A DNA stretch of 64,000 bases from Jackrogersella multiformis (lineage: Eukaryota > Ascomycota > Sordariomycetes > Xylariales > Hypoxylaceae). Where the stretch lies: contig CADCXD010000005.1 in the NCBI GenBank assembly GCA_902806575.1, positions 4,030,001 through 4,094,000 of the forward strand. Reading direction: 5' to 3'. Position numbers and translations under genes: made by a program. Numbering within the stretch: position 1 is the first letter of the stretch; each line of letters starts with the position of its first letter. A model generated the notes under the pieces. The model searched no databases. It saw nothing but the letters and a program-made list of their open reading frames with translations, and had not been told where the DNA came from. Shown piece after piece: positions 48,385 to 60,643 of this stretch.

Positions 48385-50012
48385 ATGGTGAGCCCTAACA
48401 CCTCTAACACTAACGCACGTATGTCGTGCTAACATATATGCCTAGGGTCAAAATCAATCTGGAATGGGTAGTGGTGGTCAAGAAGGAAGAGATGAGAAGG
48501 ATAAGAAGGTACGTCGGTCGATATCTTGATGGACCTCTTGATGGGCGGTCATCTTGATGATTTCGCATTGCCATCAGTATCAGCTCCCTGCCTAAGCATA
48601 TCTCCCTCCCTAACTCATATTTTATCAACAGAAAGAGAAGCCCAAGTACGAGCCGCCACCACGTCCGACCACCCGCATCGGGCGTAAAAAGAGAAAGGCT
48701 GCCGGCACTTCTGCTGCTGCTAAGCTTCCCGCCGTCTATCCGACCAGCCGATGCAAACTTCGTCTGCTTCGAATGCAGCGCATTCACGACCACCTGCTGC
48801 TCGAGGAGGAATTTGTCGAGAATCAGGAGCGTCTGAGAAAAGCAAAGGCCGCCAAGGATAACACCGGACCCGTCCCCGATCTTGACGCCCCCGACCGAAT
48901 GGCCGACGAACGTGGCCGGGTTGATGATATGCGCGGTAGCCCTATGGGCGTCGGTACTCTCGAGGAGATGATTGACGATGACCATGCCATTGTTTCTAGT
49001 ACCACCGGCCCTGAGTACTACGTGAGCATCATGAGCTTCGTCGACAAGGATCTGCTTGAACCGGGCGCCTCTGTGTTGTTACATCACAAGAGTGTCTCCA
49101 TTGTCGGTGTGCTTACAGACGACACAGACCCGGCTGTTAATGTTATGAAGCTTGACAAGGCGCCAACGGAGTCCTACGCTGATATTGGTGGGTTGGAGCA
49201 ACAGATCCAGGAAGTGAGAGAATCAGTCGAGCTGCCGCTCCTGCATCCCGAGCTGTACGAGGAAATGGGTATAAAGCCGCCCAAGGGTGTTATTCTCTAC
49301 GGTGCTCCGGGAACTGGCAAGACGTTGTTGGCGAAGGCTGTCGCAAATCAGACCTCAGCCACTTTCCTGCGTATTGTCGGAAGCGAGCTGATCCAGAAGT
49401 ATCTGGGTGACGGGCCACGACTTGTCAGGCAACTTTTCCAGGTATGATCATGATGGCACTAGACCTTCGACAAGGATACTTTATGCTGACAATGCAATGT
49501 CGCAGGTTGCCGCAGAGAATGCTCCCTCTATTGTCTTCATCGACGAGATCGACGCCATCGGCACGAAGCGTTACGATTCAACATCAGGTGGCGAGCGTGA
49601 GGTGCAGCGAACCATGCTGGAGTTGCTCAATCAGCTAGATGGTTTCGATGACCGTGGCGACGTCAAGGTAATTATGGCCACCAACAAGATCGAGACCCTT
49701 GACCCTGCCCTGATCAGACCCGGACGAATCGACCGGAAGATCCTCTTCGAGAACCCCGATCAGAACACGAAACGCAAGATCTTCAACCTTCATACGAGCA
49801 AGATGAGCCTCAACGAAGATGTCGACCTCGACGAGTTCATCAGTCAGAAGGATGACCTATCCGGAGCTGACATCAAGGCGATTTGTTCCGAGGCCGGCTT
49901 GATGGCTCTGCGTGAACGTCGTATGCGTGTGCAGATGGCCGACTTCAGGGCAGCAAGAGAACGGGTCCTTCGTACGAAGCAAGAAGGAGAGCCCGAGGGA
50001 CTGTACTTGTAG
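48385..50012 (+). CDS. rpt2: 26S proteasome regulatory ATPase Rpt2
   Basis: Four coding exons: 48385-48387 (ATG only), 48446-48508, 48632-49441, 49506-50012 (1383 bp, 460 aa). The first intron lies directly after the start codon, and exon 2 supplies Gly2 of MGQNQSGMGSGG, the N-myristoylation signal known for Rpt2. A coiled-coil and OB region (RCKLRLLRMQRIHDHLLLEEEF; SSTTGPEYYVSIMSFVD) precedes the AAA+ domain. This has GGLEQQIQEVRESVELPL, Walker A in GAPGTGKT (about 246-253), Walker B VFIDEIDAIG, the LIRPGRIDRKILF arginine fingers and the C-terminal LYL that docks into the 20S ring. Known: an essential subunit of the base that opens the gate of the 20S core. All motifs intact. Confidence 0.97.
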
Positions 50013-50699
50013 TGTATCACGCGTATTTTAGGGTCGTGGAGGAAGAGGTGCCACCCACGGCAGACGCGTGTAGACAGGAGAGAAACAGTGTAGACGATAA
50101 TGGTTAGATGGATTTTATTCATCCATTCCAGTTCGCCGTCGCCACAAGTGCCTTTATTTTCCCTGTCCAGCCACTTTCCATCCTGCTCATTTCCTATATG
50201 TGCAACCTTGAAGTCATACCATAATCGATCTGGGCATCATTTAATAATGGCAGTGGGGATCGGACGTAGTATACTGATTGCTTTGCCAGTATAGGGGCTA
50301 CGATGCCTATCGTAATCGACCTGAACTTGCATGGGATAACAGGTGGGTAGTATAGATATGGTGAGATTGATGTAATTATATGAGCCGCTTTCATACATGA
50401 AGCTTTGATCAAGCAACCGACTTTGGAATCTCATTATTTGCGGCTTATTAGTTAGCCTCAGTCTCCCTCAACCTTCTCTGTTTTACCTCGACCAATCTTC
50501 TTTGGGTATGACATCTTTCATCTTGCCTAGAGTTAACTCGACATAATAAATTTTATTACCCAACGACTTTGTCATTTCCTGCTTGCCTACCCAGGTAGGT
50601 ACTATCAGGGTAGATATCTACTTAGGTATACGGGCAAGTCCATCTACCCGTAATCAACCCAAGTTATATCAGCGCAACAGCTTTTCGAACTCCTAGGCG
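50013..50699. other. Intergenic, RPT2 to SYLF gene
   Basis: RPT2 3' region and promoter of the next gene; a TACCCAGGTAGGTAC element near 50588. No gene seen. Confidence 0.5.
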
Positions 50700-52192
50700 A
50701 TGAGCGGACACCCGATCCAGTCGCCTAACGCGGACGACCCTCATACTTTCTACGCTGAGCTTGTTGGTGATATCCCTCAGTCGTATCCGGCCCTGCCTAG
50801 CCACAGGCAACAGACCCAGAACCCGCCTCCACCACCCGGTGGTCCTCCGAACCGGTCAGGTGGGTCCCAGCAGGATCTCAATACATCTTCCCCAAGCTGC
50901 GAGAAAAGTGTACCAGGGGGTGGATTTACGCACCATGACGATAAGCTACCGACCCTTCCATCTCGCTCTGGTTCCCCAGAACCAAAATTCTCGGCAGACA
51001 TAGAGGCTTCTGTTGCCCCTTATTCGGCCGTCCCATATTCGCCCACCCCTTCTTCACCCACCTCTTTTTCACCCGCTTCTTCACAAAACCCTTCTTCGGT
51101 CACTCCCGCAGCTACGAGCGAGCAGACGCCCTCTCAGCCATCTTCAAAACCGGGCTTCGGACGCACTCTCTACCAATGGGGAATCAAAGTCGGCGTGCCG
51201 ATCAACAAGCTGACGAATAAGCTTGGTTCCGAGGCCTTCTGGCCTACGAGCATGGACAAGGAATGTGATAAGGCAGCGCGGATTCTGAAGAGTTTCTGCA
51301 GTACGTTTAGCCCTTTATCTGATCTACACGCCTTCTGTAAAGAGGTTCAAAAGCTCCGATGGGGAAAAACAAAGCTAATACCTATTTATTTCTAGGTGAC
51401 GGCTTCTATACAGCCGGGTCATCACAGCAATCGACCCGGAGCGCTAACTCCAGCGGAACGGGTGGCAAGTCTAAATCCTTGGTGAAGATTCCTCAATCCG
51501 CTATCGTCAACGCGAAGGGTCTCGCCATCTTCACTACATTCCGTACCGGGTTCCATATCTCAGGTGCAGGCGGCTCCGGGCTTATCGTCGCGCGTCTGCC
51601 GGACGGGCAGTGGTCGCCTCCGGCTGGGTTTCTTGTTCACACCCTAGGCGCCGGGCTCATGGCGGGGCTCGATATTTACGACTGCGTATGCGTGCTCAAT
51701 AGCCGAGCGGCCGTCGACGCCTTCGTAAGGCCGCGACTGAGTCTTGGAGGGGAAATAGCAGTCGTCGCCGGTCCAGTAGGCGCGGGGGCGAGCATCGAGG
51801 CCACCGTAGGGAAGGCTACCAAGCCCGTGTGGAGCTATATGAAGAGTCGGGGCTTGTACGGAGGCGTGCAGGTTGATGGCACAGTAGTAGTCCAAAGACC
51901 AGACGCCAACGCCGAATTTTACGGGGTCAACAAAATCGGGGTGGATAAGATTTTAAGGGGAGAGGTCCCCAATAACGTCCATAGCTGTAGTACCAAAGGC
52001 CCGGTCTTGTGGCCCTACGGCGGGACGCAGCTGGTCGAGATGCTGAAGGCGGCTGAGGGCAAAGGAGCTGATTATGGAGTGATGAAGCAGCTAGGCGACC
52101 AGCCTACGCCCGGTGATCTGGCAACGACACCTACTATGGAGGATCAACTACAGTACGATGTTGATGCGAAAGATAAAATGAACTTTGCTTGA
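50700..52192 (+). CDS. SYLF-domain (Ysc84-type, DUF500) protein
   Basis: Two exons: 50700-51300 and 51396-52192 (1398 bp, 465 aa), intron 51301-51395 in phase 1. Residues 1-150 are Pro/Ser-rich (PPPPPGGPPNRSGG; YSPTPSSPTSFSP). The SYLF domain follows: ECDKAARILKSFC, IPQSAIVNAKGLAIFTTFRTGFHISGAGGSGLIVARLPDGQWSPPAGF, AVVAGPVGAGASIEA and VDKILRGEVP. Known: SYLF domains bind phosphoinositides and, in yeast Ysc84/Lsb3, actin at endocytic patches. There is no SH3 domain here, so this is the SYLF-only fungal type; the Pro-rich tail could itself bind SH3 proteins. The frame is intact and the start follows TATA-poor AT-rich DNA. Confidence 0.9.
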
Positions 52193-52530
52193 GTTGCATC
52201 TAGGCACCTAAGTACTGATGCGCAAGAGTTTACTTACCGATGCTAATTAGATTGGAGGAGTAGTTGCAGATAGAATGGAAGGACGGACGGACGATACCAT
52301 ATGTGCAGAGGTAATAGATAGCACCTAGTTAGAAATGATTAGGCGTTTGGTTTAGATATGTTGGTCCATCGTCACGAATCAACCAAATAATACTAAGAAA
52401 GTTTTAATATAATGGATGTTGCGCATTAATTACCTAGGTAGTATAGGCCGCAACATCAATTAGCATAGGCGTGAGAGGATAGAGGATGACACCAGATGTA
52501 AAAAAAAGAATGTTAAAAGAAAAAAGGTTG
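52193..52530. other. Short intergenic region before the tRNA gene
   Basis: No gene seen. A TACCTAGGTAGTATA element lies at 52431-52444. The T-rich strand downstream of the tRNA (52498-52527, read on the minus strand) could serve as the Pol III terminator. Confidence 0.5.
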
Positions 52531-52637
52531 TGTCCTCGGTGAGGCTCGAACTCACGACCTTTGGATATCCCAATCTTTTTGGAGACCGGGTCATATTTCT
52601 ATGAGACCAACGCTCTAGCCAACTGAGCCACGAAGAC
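52531..52637 (-). tRNA. tRNA-Met (CAT), elongator type, with a 33-base intron
   Basis: The minus strand folds as a full cloverleaf. The acceptor stem GTCTTCG pairs with CGAGGAC (one G-T pair), discriminator A at 52531. The D arm holds GGCTCAGTTGGCTAGAGC. The T arm is GTGAG-TTCGAGC-CTCAC. The anticodon stem TTGGT/TCCAA gives the loop CTCATAA once the intron at 52599-52567 is removed between positions 37 and 38. TTCGAGC rather than the initiator-type T loop and the paired G1-C72 indicate the elongator form. The intron contains TATGA, complementary to the anticodon region, as expected for intron-anticodon pairing before splicing. A T-run follows for Pol III termination. Confidence 0.9.
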
Positions 52638-54390
52638 TGAAGAAAGCGGCGCAATAATAATGATCATGTAGGAAATCTAGCCGCCGAAAGTAATCTGTTG
52701 GTTTAGATTCTGAATACCCTACACAGTGTGATTAATACTGTCCTAATTTGTAGAATTTATTCAGAACCTAGTGCATTGTATACTAATAATATGGGAAGCA
52801 AAGTGACAGGTGCAATTATGAAGTACTTCTTACGGTGCGGCTAGCACTGGTCCAGTTCGTAAACACCATCTACCAACTCATTTAAAATATTGTGGATTAC
52901 TGCCTATATTCACTAACCAGTTAATCATTAATCATGCCGCTACAAATCTAACCGGACTAGGCATTATTAAAGAGACAGGAGACAATTATTAAGCCGAAAG
53001 TCATCATTAAAACTCAATGTACCAGTATCTATCAACCAAAAATAAAACCAAAAAGAATAAACACTGCTTGCCCAATTCGAACTGTCTGATCAGTGAGCAA
53101 GAAGCGGTTATTCTATGCGAGAAATCTTTACAGAATAGTATATGTATGATACCTACCTAGGTACATACATACATGTAAAAGCAACAACCTATTATACGTT
53201 GAAGATCAGCAAGGTACTATCCGTGTGGCGTCGTCTGCTGCTACCATGCTGCCACCATGCTGCCATGCTGCCATGGACACGTCATTTCGAGGCGGTACTG
53301 TGCTTTGTATGACTACCTACCTCCTAAGCTACCTAGGTAGGTCGGTATCTAGGTATCATCATAATTACATACCTAGGTAGGTACCTAAGGTTCGTAGTTT
53401 ACTGGCCCTGTTTTTGGTCAAGCTGAAGAGACCGATGATCTTGTCATCGCCTTCCAAGATTTGGCATGTTTCGGTCACCAATTCTACACCCCGACTGGTT
53501 CGGTGAGAGAATGAGAATGCTTGGCGAAATCAGCTTCGGCGACTCGTTGCAATACGGATTAACTCGTCCTACCAACCATCAATCTATTTCTATTTAATAA
53601 TTACCTAATTACAACTGCGCAGTCTTGGGTACACTCTTTAGCTAGCTACCTAGCACTGCACAAGATGAAACAGAATGGCGCCCTGATCCTTATTCAACTT
53701 TTTGATACCATCACCGAAGCGCCCGGAGAAGTCCCTATTTCACGCTGGAAGGCCACCTGCTGGTCTACCTTTCTTAGGAGACCGCATCGAAGATATGGGC
53801 AAGAGAACTGGTTAAGGGAACTAAGGGGCTCGAGAAATGTCTGGTTAGAGCTAATCACTTTAACATATACCGATTCCCAAACTTGGACCCCGAAGTCTGG
53901 TTACACTACTAGGCAAACATCTCATACGAATCCAACTCTTAGTTGCTTTGTGAGAGAGGGATACTCGTTACTATAAAATAGGGCGTTCTTCAAGCTGTTC
54001 ATATATAGATATCGAGCTACTTGTCCGCCGTACTGCCGTATCTAGGTGATGCATAGGCGAATAACGCGGAGGCTGAGGCTGATAATGGATAGATATCCCG
54101 ACTACACTGTAATATCGCCTTGGCTTGTCATTACGTGTCCAGGGCGAAGTAGGACAAATATGTCTCGACCCCAAACGTCAGGACAACGTTACCTAGGTAT
54201 TCGTAAGAGAAAGAAAAAAGCCTCGACTGGAGAAGTCCTACTGCATATTCTTATACGGAACCTATTGAGTTTGAAGGAATTTATAATGTATGCGCTTGAA
54301 GTTAGTTTTGAAATATGGAACCGAGTATCTAAGAGAAAACTTCATATTTATCCAATCGCGGCCTTCTCAGGGGTCCTCATGTTCTTCGAA
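52638..54390. other. Intergenic, tRNA to DUF6536 gene
   Basis: About 1.7 kb with TACCTAGGTA clusters at 53151-53172 and 53318-53388 and an ATGCTGCC(A) direct repeat at 53245-53275. The 103-codon frame at 53665-53976 has no known features. An open frame extends from 54046 into the next gene but its first part does not look coding. Confidence 0.5.
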
Positions 54391-56974
54391 ATGGAACAGA
54401 CCAACTCATCTCTGGAAAGTACATGCCTAACCAGCGAATGGGAGCAGATCTTTCAGCCGATTGACGCAACATCTTCTTCTTCATCGATCCGTCTAAATGA
54501 GAACCTCATTTCTGGTCTCGGTGAGACTTCCAATACTGACGTTGAAAAATCCCGGGCGCCATTCCGAGTGGAGGCCGTTGCGAAGAAGGAGGTCCTCTCG
54601 GGATGGTTCCCAAGGATAAATTATACCGAAGAAAACAGTCTGAGGATTAAGCTAAGTCAGAGGAACCGGGCCCTTCTAATACAGATTGCTCTAGCTATCA
54701 TCATTCTCGCCGCAAATTTCACTTTGACGATATACGCAAGATCGCGGTACCCGATTAGGAAAGGGGTTGGTCTTATTTATCAGGGAGACTGCGATACCAT
54801 AAGCAAACTTGATCAATGGGTTTATCTGCTGATCAACGTGTTAAGTACCGGTATACTTTCGGCTTCTAACTATTGCATTCAGCTCCAGGCATCTCCCACT
54901 CGAGCAGATATTGACCGTGCACATCACAAAGGAATATGGCTGGATATTGGCGTGCCGAGCCTAAGAAACTTCAGGCATATTGGAAAGTGGCGGCGCCTTT
55001 GCTGCATTATTCTAGCTATTTGCTCCCTGCCGTTTCACCTCATGTAAGAGACATCATTATAACAACTCACCAATAACACCTACCTACCTAACATGGCTAA
55101 ACGAAAATGGTCCAAGGTATAACTCGGCTGTATTCCAATCTCTTGCATCGAACGACTACACAATAGCCGTGGTCAAAAACTCCTTTGCTAAGGGTGACTT
55201 CTGGAACCTCACTATAGCAGAACGCAACAGAAACGGGGATTTTGCTTGGAATGACTCCAGGGTCAACTTCCAAGCGGACTACCACGAGATCATCTCGGCT
55301 ATTCAGCGGGATGTAATAAAAGATCTTTACGAGCTGAAGAATATTTCGGAGTGTTTCTCCGTGTATGACGACTACTGGTCGCCCCAAGGAAACGGTGTGA
55401 TATTCGTCAAAAATGAAAGCGGCGCACCAGAAGACGGTAGCCTGCTCATGTACGTCGGTATCATGCCAAGATGGGATAATTGGTCAAAAAACATGTGGGC
55501 TGTTTCGAATGGTACGGGAGGGGATGATTTCAAGGCGATCTCACCACCACAACCAGTTACGAAATGGTTTCTCGGGACACCGCGATACGAGGTGTCCCAT
55601 TGTCTTGTTCAGCCGCCCAACACTAGGCCAGGCCGATGTCAGTTCCAATATTCAACATACATCTTATACACAGTCTGCGCTTTCAACCCCATCATAGCCC
55701 TCGTGATGTCGTGGGTTTGGATGATGAGAAGACGGAGAAAAAGAAACAGCAATATCATGGTCGACGATCAAGGAGGTAGAAACCATATCTCGAAGGCCAG
55801 TCACGTTGTTTTGTCTACGCTTGGTGATGCAATAGCGTCCTTCATGCGAGACCCAGACGAAACGACAATGAATATGTGCCTAGCAACGAAGGACGATTTC
55901 TGTCAGAGACAAACCACGGGCAGACATGGGCTTGTCATGAAGCGATGGCAGCTAACTAATCGTCCGCGAAAGTAGAAACATACTCCTAGGCGATGGATGT
56001 TTGCTGCTAGCTGGAAACAGTGGTTTATTCTCCTGCTTACCTAGGTATGTAGGTATTTCCCCCCCAACTGTTCCTCTTATGACAAACCATTCCCATTTTA
56101 GGATACTAATTAATGTTTAGGTATTTATTATTCCTCCTTGGATGTGGAATCGCCTTATCGAGAATTGTACATTCATTCAACCACAGGAAAATAAATGTTA
56201 ACGTTGAGAGTCTTTTTGCTTTGGGATTCGGCACTTTGACGCCTCTTACATACCTAGTACTCGGCTTTCCTCGAGAGGATCCTGTCGGACTCATTTCCAA
56301 TGTACTTACTGTGAACATACCACAGCTCCTGTTCTCTATAATTTACTTATTCTATAATGCGATATTGAGCACCTTCCTCATACAGCGAGAATTCAGCCTC
56401 CTGTTCTCTGAGGAGAAGAGGAAGCCGTTGCGTGTCTCCGAGCCCGTCGGCATTCAGCGTTCAAGTTATTTCATCACCATTCCCTTTCGATACGGCATCC
56501 CTCTTATAGTCATGTCCAGTTTTACTCACTGGCTCATATCACAGAGCTTCTTTTTGGCTCGCGTCACCGCATTGACTGCCGAGGGTCTTGAGGATGACCA
56601 GGACACGTTCTCAACTTGCGCCTTTAGTCCTGGCCCAATCATCATTTGTTCGTTAATATTCCTCATTTACTACTTTGACTATTTTCTATACTAACCAGTA
56701 CCTCGCAGTGCTGATCGTTATGTTCGCTCAAGCCGTGATAATTATTTCGCTTGGATGTCTTAAATACGATGGCATCATGAGAATGGTCTGCACGAACAGC
56801 TTGGCAATAAGTGCTACATGCCATTGCCTCGAAGAGGACCGGGAAGATGGTTACCAGCTTCCCATCCTGTGGGGCGTTGTAGAAATAGGGCACGACGGTG
56901 TTGGACATTGCACATTCACGACGGCGCCGACTCATCTTATTCGTCACCCTCAAGAAGATATGACTTACCAATAA
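54391..56974 (+). CDS. DUF6536 multi-pass membrane protein, possibly interrupted by a stop
   Basis: Exons 54391-55043, 55117-56022, 56121-56647, 56709-56974; all introns are GT-AG and phases agree (784 codons including stops). Matching blocks: RNRALLIQIALAIIILAANF (first helix), GVGLIYQGDCDTISKLDQWVYLLINVLSTGILSASNYC, WLDIGVPSLRNFRHI, FQSLASNDYTIAVVKNSF, RRWMFAASWKQW and, near the end, KYDGIMRMVCTNSLAISATCH and GYQLPILWGVVE. I recognise this as the fungal DUF6536 family of plasma-membrane-like proteins, function unknown. The one problem is an in-frame TAG at 55973-55975. It either ends a 42-bp phase-0 intron (55934-55975, GTCATG donor, GCTAACTAAT branch) or is a nonsense mutation. An upstream in-frame ATG at 54379 is an alternative start; the region before it is not protein-like. 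Confidence 0.7.
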
Positions 56975-57675
56975 TATTGATGCTGACGGTAATGCTATAA
57001 GCGACACTTCATAAAATTTTTGTCAGAAGCTTACATCAGAGTCCCTGACTGGGATATTAATATACTTTATTAAAAGTTCAAGAAAGCTGTTATTACTAAA
57101 CGGCGAATGCATTCACGTTGTTAATATGTTTGCAATTTGCTATTATAATAATTAGCTTTTGGTTTCTAGAATAGGGGTAATTCATATAATGCTTACCCCT
57201 AGGTTAGTTATAATGTTCAAGTAAGGGATCGATTGCGTTATAAGTTATTGCAAGGTTAAGTTAATAATATTATTTGGAGGTTTAGACCGTCGGAAAAATG
57301 GAATAAAGCTTAAAAAGAAATATATTCGAAATAATCATGATACTACCTACCTAGGTATCTAATACTCAGTCTGAATCTGGACTCGACGTTCACGTACGCT
57401 GTTCCACCGGCCTAACTTAAATAGCTCAAATTCGGTGGTCCGTAGCTCGGAGATGCAATGTCAGTCAAGTATTGTGTGCCAAGGTAGCTACCTATTATTG
57501 GATTAGGTAGGTACATATGCACTATTATATACCTAGGTATATATCTACACCATCTTCTTCTCTCACCATCAACCCAACATACCTATTGAAAGACGTTGAC
57601 TTAATATAGACTTCTCATTACACACACACTCACACGCACACGCACACACTCTTTCTCGCTCTTTGTCTCTCAACT
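56975..57675. other. Intergenic, DUF6536 to aminotransferase
   Basis: AT-rich, with TACCTAGGTA elements at 57345-57358 and 57531-57545. The (CA)n tract at 57621-57649 and the CT-rich stretch after it form the aminotransferase leader. Confidence 0.55.
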
Positions 57676-59147
57676 ATGGATGCAGATATCGTAATTATGG
57701 CTCCCCAAGGATTTTCATTAACGAACCCGATTGACCTTTTAATGGGTCGGCCAACTCCGCGTTTACAAGCAGCGGATCAGCTAGCCGCGGCATCTCAAAA
57801 AGTATTGTCGCAGCCTGAGAAATCCGACTTGGCATTAACATACGGGACCGATCATGGCGATGATGAAATTCGCGAACATATTGCTACCTGGCTCAGCCAG
57901 AAATACCGACCCTTATCCGGCACTGTCACCCAAGACCGTATCATCATCACGAACGGTGCCTCGGGAGAGCTTGGTGCAATTCTGCAAAAGTTCACCGACC
58001 CGTTATACACCCGTCGCATGTTCGTTGTAGAGCCCATGTACTTCCTTGCCAGCCAGTCATTTCTGGACGCCGGCCTCGGCAAAAAAATGCAAGGCATTCC
58101 CGAGGACGATGAGGGTATCGACCTTGAGTTTCTTCAACGCCATCTAGAGGAAGAAGATACCAAAATTGACAGTGATTATCATGGTAGTGGAGTGTCTGCC
58201 ACAAAGCCTGAGAACCTTGGATATAGAAAGCTTTTCAGATATGCCTTATACGTGGTCCCCACACTATCGAATCCTAGCGGCAAGACGATGTCGTTGCATC
58301 ATCGCATAGCCTTAGTTGAGCTAGCACGCAAGTATGATATGCTTTTAATTACGGATGATGTGTATGACTTTCTCGCTTGGCCAGCGGACGACAATATCCC
58401 ACATGAGGACATGGAGTTGCCTCCGAGATTAGTGGACATCGACAGGCAGATGGCTGGAACGAGTGAATGGGGTAATACCGTGAGTAATGGGTCGTTCTCA
58501 AAACTGGTTGCGCCTGGTCTTCGCGTTGGTTGGTGTGAGGCGACGCCAAGTTTCATTTATGGCTTGTCCACAGCGTAAGTATGATATTCTTCCATCTGCC
58601 AACTAAGTGCGGTTTTGATAACTTGGACACCAGGGGAGCGACATCATCTGGTGGCTGCCAGAGTCAATATACTTCTTTCTTGATCGATCACATGCTCGTT
58701 TCTGGAATTCTAGAACAACATGTGCAAAACGTGTTAATTCCAATATACAGAAGAAGATATCATATCCTCATAGATGCCATCAAGACTCATCTCTGCCCAT
58801 TTGGAATCAAGGTATCAACAGGACTACCTTACGAAACTTTCGTAAAGGACAAAAGGGGCAACCGTGTTCGCACGGCACTAGCCGGAGGATTTTTCATTTA
58901 TATTGACTATCCAGATGAGGAGACCTTCCCAACAACTACCGATATCGTCCGTATTGGTCGCGAGAAATGTGCTTTGAAGATCGCACCAAGTGAAATTTTC
59001 GCGGTGAAAGGAGACCCTGAAAGTCTCAAGAGGGGATACGCAACTTGGAATCGAGGTACGAGACTGTGTTGGGCATGGCACGAAGAAACTGTACTGGTCG
59101 AAGCCATCCAAAAACTCGCAAAGACGATCCAGCTGGCAAGAAAATGA
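57676..59147 (+). CDS. Class I/II PLP-dependent aminotransferase
   Basis: Two exons: 57676-58574 and 58634-59147 (1413 bp, 470 aa), intron 58575-58633 (GTAAGT, phase 2). PLP-fold markers in order: LALTYGTDHGDDEIREHIA (about 54-72), IIITNGASGELGAIL (cofactor-phosphate loop), VVEPMYFLA, LYVVPTLSNPSGKTMS (substrate Asn/Pro motif), LLITDDVYDFL (the Asp that holds the pyridine) and NGSFSKLVAPGLRVGW with the Schiff-base Lys276. The C-terminal domain has GGFFIYIDYP and ALKIAPSEIF. Known: this subgroup includes kynurenine/2-aminoadipate and valine-pyruvate type transaminases; substrate not predictable. No targeting peptide is obvious. Confidence 0.92.
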
Positions 59148-59651
59148 AAATATCAATCTACCGGCGTAGTCATCCCGCTAGGAACAGGGGCATCGGGAAG
59201 ATATGCGAGGGCTCGTATTTGTGCCACTTATGATCTATTCATTATTGAGATATTTCACGACTCTGATGGATTGACTTCTTACCAGCCAATAGACTCACAT
59301 AGTGTGGCCATGGATAATTCAAGGGAAATATGAAACAACAACACTACGCCCCCGCATACGCTGCCGGCATCCTCCACCAACCAACGCCTTAGAGGCGACG
59401 GTCATGGGGGATCATAAAAACAAGGATATTAATCACAGGTACAACCCGAAGCCTGGTTCAAGATGCATATTTGGAGACCCGGTTGCGTCATCGTAATACG
59501 TCGTGACCATGATCTCGTACCTTTGTGGACTTGATTCAAATAGGAATGCTCGAAGGTTTCTTGACATATATATAGCTTGGTCGTTCCCACAAACCAGAAC
59601 GTCGTGGAATGGTTTAGCATACTTACACGAAGGAAGAACCCTCGAAGGACA
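59148..59651. other. Intergenic, aminotransferase to secreted-protein gene
   Basis: No separate gene seen; probable promoter of the next gene. Confidence 0.5.
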
Positions 59652-60643
59652 ATGCGCATGTCATTCGGAGCTACGAGTGCATTCTTTGTATTCGACCTTT
59701 CCACAAGGGCTGCGGCCCTCGTAGGGTGGCCTGGAGGCGGTACATTAGTAACTGGCAATGCTGTGCAATTCGATAGGGAAACCTGGGAGGGCATTCTCGC
59801 TCAGCCAAACGCAACAGGGGGTATCTCGGTAACTGGATTTGACATCTCACAGAAGTGGCCAAGCCAGGAAGTAGATGGCTGGATGCTATCGGTGAACGTT
59901 AGCAGCGACGTGCCCGATTCCCGGACTATTAATCCTAGCAACGCGACTGGTAAGACCTTCACCGGCACCAGCATCTTCCTTAAAGCACCTGGGAGCGTCC
60001 AGTCAGCTTTCACAAACCAATCTGCACTCGACGAGACTACATGGAAGATATGTGTAGCTGTGATACCAGACGGCCCCCAAGAGGATCTGTCAACATCGGA
60101 CAACGGCACATGCGGTTACCTGTCATCGAAATGTATTACAGATCTGCAGCAGGCCTATGCCGACAAATTTTCCGGAAGCCAGGATTGCTACGGGAGCCCG
60201 CCTTCGACGCCATCGAGCTGCGGCAGTTCAGTCAATCCAGCCAATTTCGAAGTCCAACGTTAGTAGCCCCTTAGTTTATCTCGCAGCCCCAAACCAAAAT
60301 ACATTAGGTACATACCTACATACTCACATCGAATACAGAGTTACCACTTAACTCCGTGAATGGGACAGAAGTGTTTGTCACGGCCTCGGGCAGTCATGAC
60401 GCCGGAGATCAGACAGCTTGGAATAATGCTACCAGGAAATCCTGGCCCATCTTGACGCTATGGGGATGGAACACACGTGCGAAAGCCCCCGAAGGCGCCA
60501 CGCCGCAGGTTCAACTATCATGTATAAGGGCAAAGACTGTCGAGCCGGGTAGCGAATCTCCGTCGTCGGGATCAACGCTTCGTGGGTCGGGGGTAGTCGC
60601 ACTCGCCCTCATTAGTTTAGCGATATTTCATACTTTGATTTAG
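59652..60643 (+). CDS. Secreted GPI-type protein of unknown family
   Basis: Two exons: 59652-60258 and 60339-60643 (912 bp, 303 aa), intron 60259-60338 in phase 1 (GTTAGT...TACAG). The start MRMSFGATSAFFVFDLSTRAAA is a weak but plausible signal peptide, followed by LVGWPGGGTLVTGNAVQFD. The mature part has several NxS/T sites (NATGG, NVSSD, NATGK, NGTC, NGTEV, NATRK) and paired cysteines (CGYLSSKCITDLQQAY; CYGSPPSTPSSC). The C-terminus is Ser-rich then ends in a hydrophobic tail (VVALALISLAIFHTLI), as in GPI-anchor signals. It fits an ascomycete cell-surface protein, but I do not recognise the family. The start is uncertain because the same frame is open upstream to about 59577. Confidence 0.68.

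Noticed and set aside
54046..54390. 5' extension of the DUF6536 frame
   Set aside because: Rich in Arg/Lys with no similarity to the family N-terminus; probably untranslated leader.
56023..56060. Second in-frame TAG (in CTTACCTAGGTATG) as a further lesion of the DUF6536 gene
   Set aside because: It falls inside a phase-matched intron 56023-56120 with a TACTAAT branch site.
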